Shown one piece after another: positions 44,866 to 54,134 of a DNA stretch of 64,000 nucleotides. Source of the stretch: Rhodospirillaceae bacterium (GTDB lineage: Bacteria; Pseudomonadota; Alphaproteobacteria; Dongiales; Dongiaceae); NCBI GenBank assembly GCA_016712715.1, contig JADJQM010000003.1:682001-746000 (forward strand), written 5' to 3'. The translations under genes and the position numbers were made by a program. The notes under the pieces were generated by a model. The model was not told the origin of the DNA, made no database searches, and worked only from the letters and a program-made list of their open reading frames with translations. The first letter of the stretch is position 1; every line of letters starts with the position of its first letter.

Positions 44866-47721
44866 CTAATACAGCCCGGAATCCCCACCGCCACCGGCAG
44901 GCGGCGGGATCAGCACCGGGGCCTGGGGCTGCTGCACCGGATATTGCGGCTGGACCGGATAGGCCGGCTGCGGAACCTGAACCTGTGGCAACTGCCCCCC
45001 CGGCAACTGACCCTGGGGCTGGGGCTGCGGCGGAATGAGGACCGGCGCCTGGCCTTGCACTGTCGGGAATTGCGGTTGCGGCTGCGGATAGACCGGCTGT
45101 TGCCCATAGGTTGGCTGCTGCCCATAGACCGGTTGCTGGCCATAGGCCGGCTGCTGCTGGCCGCCATCCTGGTAGACCCCGGTCGAATCGATGATCGTCG
45201 TGCCGCTGTCGTTATAGTCGCCCTGTCCCTGGCCAAAGGGGCCGGTCGGGATGACCGAGCCATAGCCCGCATCCTGCCCGTAATTGGCATAGCCTTCGAT
45301 GATCTGCTGCTGGCCGGTGGGTTCGGTGCCAGGTTTGAACGCTTCCCAGATCGCCAGACCCTCATCGCCCGCGACCCAGCGCTCGCCAGTGGCCTCGTTG
45401 ACCTTCACCAGGCGCACGCCGGGCGGCACACGGAACGGAGTCGCCGGTTCGTCCTTCAGCGCCTCGATCATGAAATCGCGGAAGATCGGCGCCGAGAGGC
45501 GGCCACCCGTGGCCTTGGCCCCCAGGGAACGCGGCTGGTCGAAGCCGAGATAGACACCGGCCACGAGATCCGGCGAAAAGCCCACGAACCAGACGTCGCG
45601 GCCGTCATTGGTGGTGCCGGTCTTGCCGGCCAAGGGCTTGCCGACGGCTTTCACGGCACTTGCCGTGCCGCGCTGCACGACGCCTTCCAGCATCGAGACC
45701 ATCTGATAGGCATTGGCGGGGTCGAGCACCTGCGCGCGTTCGTCGGGCAGTTGCGGCGGCGGCGCGCCGTCATAGGCCGATGCCTGGCAACCATCGCATT
45801 TGCGTTCGTCATGACGATAGACCGTCCAGCCCTGCGCATCCTGCACGCGGTCGATGAAGGTCGGCACCACTTTCTTGCCGCCATTGACGATCTCGGCATA
45901 GGCGCCGACCATGCGCAGCGCCGTCGTTTCCTGCGCGCCCAGCGACATCGCCAGCGTCTGCTGCAGCTTGTCGACGGAGCCCATCCGTTCGGCCACTTCC
46001 GCGACCTTGGCCATGCCGATGGTCTGCGCCATGCGGATGGTCATGAGGTTCCTGGAATGCTGCAGGCCCTGGCGCATCGTGGCCGGGCCTCTGAAATTCT
46101 TCTCGTAATTCTCCGGCTGCCACAGCGGCAGGCCCGGCCCCTGGTCGATGGCAATGGGCGCATCGAGGATGATGGTCGAGGGCGTATAGCCCGCCTCAAG
46201 CGCCGCCAGATAGACGATCGGCTTGAAGGATGAGCCCGGCTGGCGCATCGCCTGCGTCGCCCGGTTGAACTCGCTCTGCTTGTAGGACCAGCCGCCGGTC
46301 ATGGCGAGGACGCGGCCGGTATGGGGATCCATGGCGATGAGCGCGCCGGAGATTTCCGGCACCTGGCGCAGGTGATAGAGCGGCAGGCCTTCCGCCTTCA
46401 GCTGCTTTTCGACCTTGTTGCCGTTTACGTCGAGCTCTTCGACATCGTCGAGCTTGTCCTTGTCGGAGACCTTGGCCTCGACCGCGATGACATCGCCCAC
46501 CTTGAAGACGTCGGCGGCACTCTTGACGGCACCACTCAGGCGGCCTTCCGGCGACCGGCGCCTGGCCCAGGCGAGATCGTCGAGCTTGATCAACCCTTCA
46601 TGGCCGTCGATGAAGCCGATCTTGGCCTCGCCTTTCTCGACCGCCAGCACCATCGCCGGCTGCCATTCATAGAGCCAGGGAATGGCGCCGAGCTTGGCCA
46701 GCGACGCCTGCCAGCCGTCGAGGCTGTCGGTATGGCCGAGCGGCCCGCGATAGCCCTGGGTGCGGTCATAGGAGACGAGATGCTTGTGCAGGATCCGGTC
46801 GGCGATCTCCTGGAGGCGCGGATCGACCGTGGCCTTCACCGTGAGGCCCTTCTTGTAGAGCCCATCCTCGCCGAAGCGCTGCACCAGTTCGCGCCGCACT
46901 TCCTCGGCGAAGTAGTCCGCCTCGAACCGCTCCTCGCCGCTCCGGGCCTTCTGCACCAGCGGCGCCGCGGTGGCTTCCGCCGCTTCCGCCTCGGTGATAT
47001 GGCCGTCTTCCAGCATGCGCGAGATCACCCAGTCGCGCCGTTCCTTGGCCGCTTCCGGATATTTCGTGATCGAGTAGTTGTTGGGCGCCTTGGGAAGGGC
47101 CGCGAGATAGGCCGCCTCCGGCACGGTCAGTTCATCGAGCGACTTGTTGAAATAGTTGAGCGCTGCGGCGGCCACGCCGTAATTGCCCTGCCCCAGATAG
47201 ATCTGGTTGAGATAGAGCTCGAGGATGCGGTCCTTTGAGAACGCCTTCTCGATGCGGAGCGCCAGGATCGCTTCCTTGATCTTGCGGTCGATCGAGCGCT
47301 CGTTGGTGAGCAGGAAGTTCTTGGTCACCTGCTGCGTGATGGTCGAGGCACCTACCGGGCGCTTGTCCGAGCCGTAATTCTTGAGGTTGACGATGACCGC
47401 GTTGATGAGGCCCGGAATGTCGATGCCGGCATGGCTGTAGAACGATTTGTCCTCGGCCGCGAGGAAGGCGTTGATGACCCGCTTCGGGATGACCTTGATC
47501 GGCACGAAGACCCGGTTCTCGATCGCATATTCCGCGAGCAGCCTTCCGTCGCCGGCATAGATGCGCGTGGTGACGGGCGGATCATAGGCCGCCAGCTGGT
47601 AGTAGTCTGGCAACCCTTGCGAATAATGCTCATAGACCAGCCAGGCACCGATGGCGCCGATGGTCGCCAGCACCATGACGATGCCGACCAGGAAGGAGAG
47701 GATACGCGTCAATCGGGTCAT
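44866..47721 (-). CDS. mrcA: Penicillin-binding protein 1A (bifunctional class A PBP)
   Basis: A 951-residue inner-membrane enzyme that polymerises and cross-links peptidoglycan. I place the start at ATG 47719-47721 (MTRLTRILSFLVG); the frame is open 24 codons further. One transmembrane segment (about 8-29), a GT51 glycosyltransferase domain with the catalytic EDKSFYSHAGID (E90) and NFLLTNERSIDRKIKE, an OB-like domain, and a transpeptidase domain with PGSSFKPIVYLAAL and AGKTGTTNDGRD. The C-terminal 130 residues are Gln/Pro/Tyr-rich with tandem YGQQP repeats, longer than in most PBP1A. It lies in the conserved rne-amiC-mrcA-prfB neighbourhood. Confidence 0.95.
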   Translation of the reverse strand: MTRLTRILSFLVGIVMVLATIGAIGAWLVYEHYSQGLPDYYQLAAYDPPVTTRIYAGDGRLLAEYAIENRVFVPIKVIPKRVINAFLAAEDKSFYSHAGIDIPGLINAVIVNLKNYGSDKRPVGASTITQQVTKNFLLTNERSIDRKIKEAILALRIEKAFSKDRILELYLNQIYLGQGNYGVAAAALNYFNKSLDELTVPEAAYLAALPKAPNNYSITKYPEAAKERRDWVISRMLEDGHITEAEAAEATAAPLVQKARSGEERFEADYFAEEVRRELVQRFGEDGLYKKGLTVKATVDPRLQEIADRILHKHLVSYDRTQGYRGPLGHTDSLDGWQASLAKLGAIPWLYEWQPAMVLAVEKGEAKIGFIDGHEGLIKLDDLAWARRRSPEGRLSGAVKSAADVFKVGDVIAVEAKVSDKDKLDDVEELDVNGNKVEKQLKAEGLPLYHLRQVPEISGALIAMDPHTGRVLAMTGGWSYKQSEFNRATQAMRQPGSSFKPIVYLAALEAGYTPSTIILDAPIAIDQGPGLPLWQPENYEKNFRGPATMRQGLQHSRNLMTIRMAQTIGMAKVAEVAERMGSVDKLQQTLAMSLGAQETTALRMVGAYAEIVNGGKKVVPTFIDRVQDAQGWTVYRHDERKCDGCQASAYDGAPPPQLPDERAQVLDPANAYQMVSMLEGVVQRGTASAVKAVGKPLAGKTGTTNDGRDVWFVGFSPDLVAGVYLGFDQPRSLGAKATGGRLSAPIFRDFMIEALKDEPATPFRVPPGVRLVKVNEATGERWVAGDEGLAIWEAFKPGTEPTGQQQIIEGYANYGQDAGYGSVIPTGPFGQGQGDYNDSGTTIIDSTGVYQDGGQQQPAYGQQPVYGQQPTYGQQPVYPQPQPQFPTVQGQAPVLIPPQPQPQGQLPGGQLPQVQVPQPAYPVQPQYPVQQPQAPVLIPPPAGGGGDSGLY
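45092..45160. repeat. 18-bp tandem repeat in the mrcA C-terminal tail
   Basis: Units begin at 45092, 45110, 45128 and 45146 (last one partial), each close to ACCGGCTGTTGCCCATAG. They encode YGQQPV/T/A repeats in the disordered C-terminus of PBP1A. Copy number is expected to vary. Confidence 0.75.
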
Positions 47722-47974
47722 GCTTTGGCTTTTCGTCGCATTCTTGGGTGGTCCAGCTGGCCGCTGCACCGGATATAGCACCAGTCCGACCATATTGTCG
47801 TCCCGGACCTCCGGGCTACCCGCCTTCCGGGCGGCCCTCGGGTAAGCCAGGGATGCCGCAAGATCAAGGCAATTTTACGGCTCCGGCCGATCCCGGCCCG
47901 CACCGCCCGGCCCATCTAACGCCGGCCGGCACTTGGCTATAATAATCAACGGGATAATTGGTTCCGGCCCGGCC

Positions 47975-48736
47975 TCAGACCAGCCCCTCATCCTCGATAT
48001 TGAGGATCTGGCCGCAGGCCTTGCAGTGGACGGCGTCATGGTCATGGCGCTTCAGGCCGCATTGCGGGCATTTGTGCACCACCTTGTGGGGCCGGATGAT
48101 GACCTGCACCAGGCGCAGGAACAGCGACACGCCGAAGATCATGATCAGGACCGAGATCATCTTGCCGCTGGTCCCCACCAGGGTCACGTCGCCAAAACCG
48201 GTGGTGGTCAGCGTCGTCACGGTGAAATAGAGCGCATCGGCGTAATTGGCGACCTTGTCGTTCACCAGATGCTGGGTTTCATAGACAAAGGCCGTCATCA
48301 CGAACAGGAATACGGCAAGGTTCATCGCCGCCGAAATCGTCTGCTCGTTCCGCCGGAAAAAGGCGAAGTCCTGCCGCAGGCGTTTGAGGAGCTGGTAGGA
48401 CCGGAGCAGGCGCAGCATGCGCGCCACGCGCAGGAAGGCAAGGCCCTCGCCCAGAATCGGCGCCAGCAGCGAGATGATCACGATGATATCGGCGATACCC
48501 AGCGGATTGACGAGATCGGCGGTCCGGTGGCGGCTGATCCACAGCCGCGCCGAGAAATCGGCGACGATGCCGACACCGATCACCGCATCGGCGATTTCCA
48601 GCGCCAGCCGGTCGCGGACGAAAGAGGAGCCGACCAGGAACAGGATCGTCGCCACATCGAACACCAGCAGGCCATAGCGGAAACGCACTGCCCGCCGGCT
48701 GTCGCCTTCGTAGAGATCGATCAGGAGATTTTTCAT
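47975..48736 (-). CDS. Voltage-gated-type potassium channel with C-terminal zinc ribbon
   Basis: A 253-residue protein with six hydrophobic segments, an S4-like basic helix FLRVARMLRLLRSYQLLKRLR (about 101-121), a pore loop and the selectivity filter TTGFGD (178-183). The last 35 residues contain CPQC and CKAC (about 223-243), a zinc-ribbon-like knuckle. The GFGD form of the filter is found in bacterial K+ channels. It starts 26 bases after the amiC stop, so it is probably cotranscribed. Its presence between amiC and mrcA is unusual; these are normally adjacent in this class. Confidence 0.88.
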   Translation of the reverse strand: MKNLLIDLYEGDSRRAVRFRYGLLVFDVATILFLVGSSFVRDRLALEIADAVIGVGIVADFSARLWISRHRTADLVNPLGIADIIVIISLLAPILGEGLAFLRVARMLRLLRSYQLLKRLRQDFAFFRRNEQTISAAMNLAVFLFVMTAFVYETQHLVNDKVANYADALYFTVTTLTTTGFGDVTLVGTSGKMISVLIMIFGVSLFLRLVQVIIRPHKVVHKCPQCGLKRHDHDAVHCKACGQILNIEDEGLV

Positions 48737-48762
48737 GCGGCCGCGCTGATCCTACCCAAGCC

Positions 48763-50205
48763 TTACGTCCGCTTGATGCTGTCCTGCCAGTCGAAATAGG
48801 TCTGGATCGCCCGCGAAATGGCCTTGGCGAGGCCCTTCTGGTGGGTCTTGCTGGTGAGCAGGCGCTGATCCTCGTCGGAGGAGATGTAGCCCATCTCGAG
48901 GAGGATCGAGGGCACGTCCGGTGCCTTCAGCACGGCAAAGCCGGCGAAACGATGGCTCTGCTCCAGCATAAGGGTGTCGCGCTTCAGCGACTTCACCAGC
49001 ATCTTGGCAAAGCGCGCCGACAGATTGGTGGTCTCGCGCTGGGCGAGGTCGATGAGGATGCCGGTCACCACCTTGCTCTCGTTCGAGAGATCGACGCCGG
49101 CGATGACGTCCGATTTGTTTTCCTTGGCGGCGAGCGCCTCGGCTTCCGAATCCGATGCCGTCTCGGAGAGCGTATAGACCGAGGCACCGCGCGTCTTTGA
49201 ATTGGCATGGGAATCGGCATGGAGCGAGATGAACAGATCCCCCTCGCCGTCCCGCGCCAGCTTGAAGCGGTCGCGCAACGGGATATAGACATCCTTGTCG
49301 CGCGTCAGCACCACGCGGAAGCGCCCGGTCGCCAGCAATTCCTTTTTGAGTGCCTTGGCCACGGCCAGGGTGATGGTCTTTTCCATGGTGCCGTTGCCGA
49401 TCGCGCCGGGGTCGATGCCGCCATGGCCGGGATCGATGACGATGAGCGGCTTCTTGTGCACCTGCTTCTTGAGGCTCTGGTCGCTGGGCTTCAGTGTCGG
49501 TACCAGGATCGCCTGTTCGGAAGCGTCCGGCACCGGAACCCCGACATCCGTCCCGCTCTTGGCGGAAACGGTCGCGGCCAGCGGATCGGGATCGGCTGAG
49601 ATGGCGCCACCCTTGGCGGCCACGGCATCGCCGGGCTTGGGCGCCTGTTCTTCCTCGGCGACGGGCTGTTCCTGGACCAGCGCCGCGATGGTCGCCGGCG
49701 CCGCGGTGCCGTCAGACGCAAAAAGGGTGCGCCGGATCTGGCCCATGAAGGACACATCGTCGGTCGGCTTGAGGTCGATGAGCAGGCGGCGCGGCAGCGA
49801 ATCGGTCTTTTCCACCAGCGTCACCTGGGCAACCTGGGCGGGCGCTGCGAGATCGAGCACGATTCGCGAGGTGCCGACCTTGAACAGGCCATAGCGCATG
49901 GCCGCTACCAGGCCACGACCCTGCAGCTTGCGGCCGGCTGGAATCTGCCATTCCACCTCGTCGAGGTCGATCACGACACGGAACGGATCGGCCAGCGCGA
50001 AGACCTTGAAACCGGTCTCGGCGGTGAGGTCGAGCACCACGCGGGTGAGGTCCGGCTCGACGCCGAGCTTGGCATCGGTGACCGCGGGCTTCGCCCAGGC
50101 AGCCGGAATCACGCCGCCGGACAAGCCCAGGGCGGTCCCCAGCAGGCCCGCGAGCAGCAGGAAGCTGACCCGCAGCAGCGACATAAAAGTGAGGCTCTTC
50201 CGCAT
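48763..50205 (-). CDS. amiC: Periplasmic N-acetylmuramoyl-L-alanine amidase AmiC
   Basis: A 480-residue exported zinc amidase used in daughter-cell separation. The start MRKSLTFMSLLRVSF (ATG 50203-50205) gives a signal peptide of about 38 residues; a second ATG seven codons later (50184) has a better GAAGAG. An AMIN domain (about 40-150, with RVVLDLTAETGFKVFALADP and FRVVIDLDEVEW) directs the enzyme to the septum. A linker leads to the Amidase_3 domain with VIDPGHGGIDPGA, SLHADSH and LLEMGYISSDEDQRLL providing the Zn ligands and catalytic Glu. Divergent from rne. Confidence 0.93.
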   Translation of the reverse strand: MRKSLTFMSLLRVSFLLLAGLLGTALGLSGGVIPAAWAKPAVTDAKLGVEPDLTRVVLDLTAETGFKVFALADPFRVVIDLDEVEWQIPAGRKLQGRGLVAAMRYGLFKVGTSRIVLDLAAPAQVAQVTLVEKTDSLPRRLLIDLKPTDDVSFMGQIRRTLFASDGTAAPATIAALVQEQPVAEEEQAPKPGDAVAAKGGAISADPDPLAATVSAKSGTDVGVPVPDASEQAILVPTLKPSDQSLKKQVHKKPLIVIDPGHGGIDPGAIGNGTMEKTITLAVAKALKKELLATGRFRVVLTRDKDVYIPLRDRFKLARDGEGDLFISLHADSHANSKTRGASVYTLSETASDSEAEALAAKENKSDVIAGVDLSNESKVVTGILIDLAQRETTNLSARFAKMLVKSLKRDTLMLEQSHRFAGFAVLKAPDVPSILLEMGYISSDEDQRLLTSKTHQKGLAKAISRAIQTYFDWQDSIKRT

Positions 50206-50692
50206 GTTGCCGGTTCGTTGCGTGAATCTCTCACAATATAATCTCGTAACCTGCTGAAAGGCAACAAGATATTGAAATTGCCTGAATTTTAAGCAAGCGG
50301 CGCGCACTGCGCCGTCAAATGCCCCCTGTCGCCGGGCAATTGCAGTTGTGTTGCAGGTCCCGCGCCAGTATGGTGACTTTCCGCGACCGCCGATGTCGGT
50401 CCCAAACCGCTGCTATAGCTGGCCTGGGGCGTAAACCGGCGGTCGGTCGTGAACCCGGGCCACCGACCATAAATGCTCCGACTCTTGTATTTCGGGGCTG
50501 GCTGGTTACCCGGGCAGCGCATGTGCGCAAGGCAAGGTCGCTCCCGACCTGAGACGGACCGGAGCCGAGACTTGTTTTGTCGCCAAAAACAACAGGTTGA
50601 CATGACGCCACCCTGCAATTCACCAACCCTCTTCGCGCCGCCGATCGCTGCGAATGCGATCGACGCTGGGCGCGTCACGGAGCTATGCATCT
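50206..50692. other. Divergent intergenic region between amiC and rne
   Basis: About 490 bases with no supported gene. It carries the amiC promoter candidate and the presumably long leader of rne. GC-rich segments with dyad character (for example around 50320-50560) could form leader hairpins; in E. coli the rne 5'UTR mediates autoregulation, but no specific homologous structure can be claimed. A TTGACA at 50597-50602 has no matching -10. Short open frames here have no family features. Confidence 0.5.
50235..50264 (-). promoter_or_regulatory. Possible sigma-70 promoter for amiC
   Basis: Minus strand -35 TTGCCT (50259-50264) and -10 TATATT (50235-50240) with an 18-base spacer, about 30 bases before the amiC start at 50205. 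The -10 is good and the -35 weak, so this is tentative. Confidence 0.4.
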
Positions 50693-53600
50693 ATGACCAA
50701 AATTATGCTGATCGACGCCACCCACCAGGAAGAAACCCGCGTCGCGGTGGTGGACGGCCGCAGGCTTGAAGAATTCGACGTCGAAGTCGCCAGCCGGCAC
50801 CCGCTCAAAGGCAATATCTATCTCGCCAAGGTAACCAGGGTAGAACCCTCGCTGCAGGCTGCCTTTGTGGAATATGGCGGCAACCGCCATGGCTTCCTGG
50901 CCTTCAGCGAAATCCATCCCGATTATTACCGCATCCCGGTCGCCGACCGCGAAGCGTTGATGCGCGAGGATATCGAGGAAGCCGAGGCCGACGACCACAA
51001 GCCGCGCCGTGGCAGGGATCGGGACCGGGATCGGGACCGCAATCGCGGCCGCAATGGCCAGCGCCACCAGAACGGCCAGGAACACGGCGCGGGAGCATCC
51101 GGCCAGGAAGTGGCCGAAGGCGACCGGCCGCAGATCCAGGATCATGACCACGGCGCCGAACCTGACCATCATGACCTTGAACAAGGGCATGACGATCATG
51201 GCCACGACGACCATGCGCAGGACATCCATGTGCAGGACTTCCATGTGCAGAACATCCATGTGCAGGACGGGCAGCCGGAACCGACCGACGCCAGCCCCGC
51301 CGAACCCGGCAATGTGATGCCGCTCGCGACCAGCTATGACAGCCTGCGCAGCGAACCCGTCACAGACGAGCCCGGCGAGGGGCCGGCCCCCGATTCCAGC
51401 TCGGACGACGCGCCCCGGCAGGATGCGACCATCCTCGACTTCCCGACCGATCACCGCGTCGAGACCCATCAGGCCGATACCTATCCCGGATCACGCGCCG
51501 AGTTCGGCGCGGCTGACGCCGGTGCCCCGGATTTCAGCATCGATGCCGAATTGCCGGCCGCGCCCCACGGCGACATCGTCGAAGTGGCGCAGCCGCCCGA
51601 AGTGATCGACACCGTGGGCGGCGAAGAAGCCAGCCATGGCGACGACGCCGAGGAAGATGAGGAGGAGGATGACGATTCCGATCGCCGCCGCCGCCAGCGC
51701 CACATGCGCCGCTACAAGATCCAGGAAGTCATCAAGCGCCGGCAGATCCTGCTGGTCCAGGTGACCAAGGAAGAACGCGGCAACAAGGGTGCCGCCCTCA
51801 CCACTTACATGTCGCTGGCCGGCCGCTATTGCGTGCTGATGCCCAACACCGATCGTGGCGGCGGCATCTCGCGCCGCATCACCTCGGTCGCCGACAGGAA
51901 GCGCCTGAAGTCGATCGTCGATGAACTCGATCCGCCGGAAGGCATGGCGGTCATCGTGCGCACCGCCGGCATGGAACGCCAGCGCAGCGAGATCAAGCGC
52001 GACTTCGAATATCTGCTGCGCCTGTGGGACGAGATTCGCGAGAATACGCTCCGCTCATCCGCCCCGGCGCTCATCTATGAAGAAGCCAGCCTGATCAAGC
52101 GCTCGATCCGCGATCTCTACACCCGCGACATCGGCGACATCGTCGTCGCCGGCACCGAGGCCTACAAATCGGCGCGCTCCTTCATGCGCATGCTGGCCCC
52201 GGCCATGCCAAGCGCGTGCAGTTCTACCGCGACCCGTCGCTGCCCCTCTTCCAGCGCTACCAGATCGAAAGCCAGATCGCGGCCATCCATCACCCGGTCG
52301 TCAATCTGCGCTCGGGCGGCTATATCGTCATCAACCAGACCGAAGCCCTGGTGGCGGTCGACGTCAACTCCGGCCGCTCGACCCGCGAACGCAACATCGA
52401 AGAGACAGCGCTCCGCACCAATCTCGAGGCCGCCGAAGAGGTGGCACGCCAGTTGCGCCTGCGTGATCTTGCCGGCCTCATCGTGATCGATTTCATCGAC
52501 ATGGACGAAAGCCGCAACAATGCGGCGGTCGAACGTCGCATGAAGGATTCGCTCAGGAACGACCGCGCCCGCATCCAGATCGGCCGCATCAGCTCGTTCG
52601 GCCTGCTGGAAATGTCGCGTCAGCGGCTCCATGCGAGCCTCCAGGAAGCCTCGACCGAGATCTGCCCGCATTGCCATGGCACCGGCCGCATGCGCTCGGT
52701 CGATTCGACGGCCCTTCACGTGTTGCGCATGGTCGAGGAAGAAATCACCCGCAACGCCAGCCCCGGCGTCACGGTGTTCGTTCCCTCGTCGGTTGCCCTC
52801 TACATCCTCAATCAGAAGCGCCACGCCCTCTCGCAGCTTGAGCTGCGCCGTGGTGTCCGCATCTATCTCAGCGCCGATGATGAACTGATGCCGCCCGACT
52901 ACCGCCTCGAGCGCATCAAGATGCTGGCGCCGGGCGAGGAATTGCCGGAAGCGCCGGAACCTGAGGTCATCGACGTCGATTTCGCCGAGATTGAAGACGA
53001 CAATTACGTCGAAGAGATGGACGAAGTCGAAGGTACGGCCGAGGACGATTCCGAAGGCGATGCCGGCAGCGATGCTGACGACGAAGCCGCCGCCGGCGAC
53101 GAGACGGCCGAGCGTGGCCAGGGCCGCAACAACAAGCGCCGCCGCCGCCGTCGTGGCCGTGGTGGCCGCTTCCAGGCCGACGAGTTCACCGAACAGGCTG
53201 AAGCCGGCGCCACCGAAGGCGAACCGGAACAGCGTGGCGAGAGCCAGGGCGAAAGCCCGCGCCGCCGGGCGGGTGCCGACACCGTGGCCGGTGCCGAGAC
53301 CTTTGCCGCCGATGAGGGCGAAGATGCCGAAGACGGCGACGATCTGGCCGAGGGCGATGATGCAGCCGAAGGCCCGGTCGATGCCAACGGCGTCAGCACC
53401 GAAAGTGAAGAACATCGCCGCCGCCGCCGCCGTGGCCGCCGTGGCGGTCGCCGCCGTTCGCGCCGCCCCCAGGACGGCGCCCAGGATGGTACGGCCGAAG
53501 GCGCCCAGGCCACCGAGGGCTCGATCGAGGCCGGCAATCTGCCCGGCATGGGCGATCAGCCCGATCTGCCGCGCAATGCCGATGATCTGCCGCCTTTGTG

Positions 53601-53982
53601 GCGCGCCGAGGGAAGCCAGGAATCAGCCGGCGATGACGGCGACGGCCTCAGCGCCAAGGAAGGCAAAAGCGACCGGCCGCGTCGCCAACGTCGACCACGC
53701 CGCGATCGCACCGGTGAAGACGGTGTCGACACCATCGTCGAAGCCCCGGAACGGCCGGCCAACGCCGCGCCAAGCGCTGCCCCCGCCCAACCGGCGGTGG
53801 CCCAGGCGACCATCATACCCGCCATGCCGACGCCGGCAGCCGCCAGCGGCGACCTTGCCCTGGCCGCACGCCCGGTCACGGTCATCGAAGTGAAGGATAC
53901 CGGCGAAGCCATTGCCGCCAGCGCCGAGGAAGATCCGAATCAGCCCAAGAAGCGCGGCTGGTGGCGTCGCCTGATCGAATAG
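50693..53982 (+). CDS. rne: Ribonuclease E, frameshifted as sequenced
   Basis: Endoribonuclease for mRNA decay and rRNA maturation, about 1,096 residues after correction. Start MTKIMLIDATHQEETRVAVV (ATG 50693). The S1 domain begins at HPLKGNIYLAKVTRVEPSL (36-54) and is interrupted after residue 95 by about 240 residues of Arg/Asp- and His-rich sequence before resuming at YKIQEVIKRRQILLVQVTKEE. RNase H-like and DNase I-like parts follow. Near 52202-52204 one base is missing: the first frame loses register after FMRMLAP, and AKRVQFYRDPSLPLF to the end is in another frame. Catalytic VAVDVNSGR and VIDFIDM and the Zn-link CPHCHGTG are intact. The C-terminal half has two Arg-rich RNA-binding stretches in acidic context and ends KKRGWWRRLIE. 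RNase E is essential, so an error is likely. Confidence 0.9.
51211..51270 (+). repeat. 15-bp tandem repeat in the RNase E insertion
   Basis: Four adjacent copies of CCATGTGCAGGACAT with few substitutions start at 51211, 51226, 51241 and 51256. In the rne frame they encode repeats of HVQDF/HVQNI (residues about 179-193). Confidence 0.9.
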
Positions 53983-54030
53983 GCCTGATCGAAAAATGGC
54001 GGACCGCGCTCGGTCCCGTCCTTTAAATCA

Positions 54031-54062
54031 ACAAGGCCTGATGGAACCCCATCAGGCCTTGT
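54031..54062. terminator. Perfect 14-bp hairpin between convergent rne and EAL-like gene
   Basis: ACAAGGCCTGATGG (54031-54044), loop AACC, CCATCAGGCCTTGT (54049-54062) pair perfectly. It is followed by TCTATTTCT on the + strand and preceded by TTTAAATC. It lies 48 bases after the rne stop and 60 bases after the end of the minus-strand gene, so it can serve both directions; the T-tract is imperfect. Confidence 0.8.
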
Positions 54063-54083
54063 CTATTTCTGGTGATGGATCGC

Positions 54084-54134
54084 CAGTCTTACCTCTTGGC
54101 CAGTCTTACGTCTTGGCCAGTCTTACGTCTTGGC
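54084..54134. repeat. 17-bp direct repeat, three copies, over the 3' end of the EAL-like gene
   Basis: CAGTCTTACSTCTTGGC occurs at 54084-54100, 54101-54117 and 54118-54134 with no spacers. On the minus strand each copy reads Ala-Lys-Thr-stop in one frame; the innermost copy provides the actual end of the gene, and the other two are duplicates downstream of the stop. Confidence 0.9.

Noticed and set aside
50597..50602. TTGACA upstream of rne
   Set aside because: No -10 element at a permitted distance.
45092..54134. Tandem repeats as a possible CRISPR array
   Set aside because: The 15-, 17- and 18-bp repeats have no unique spacers, two are in coding sequence, and no cas genes are present.
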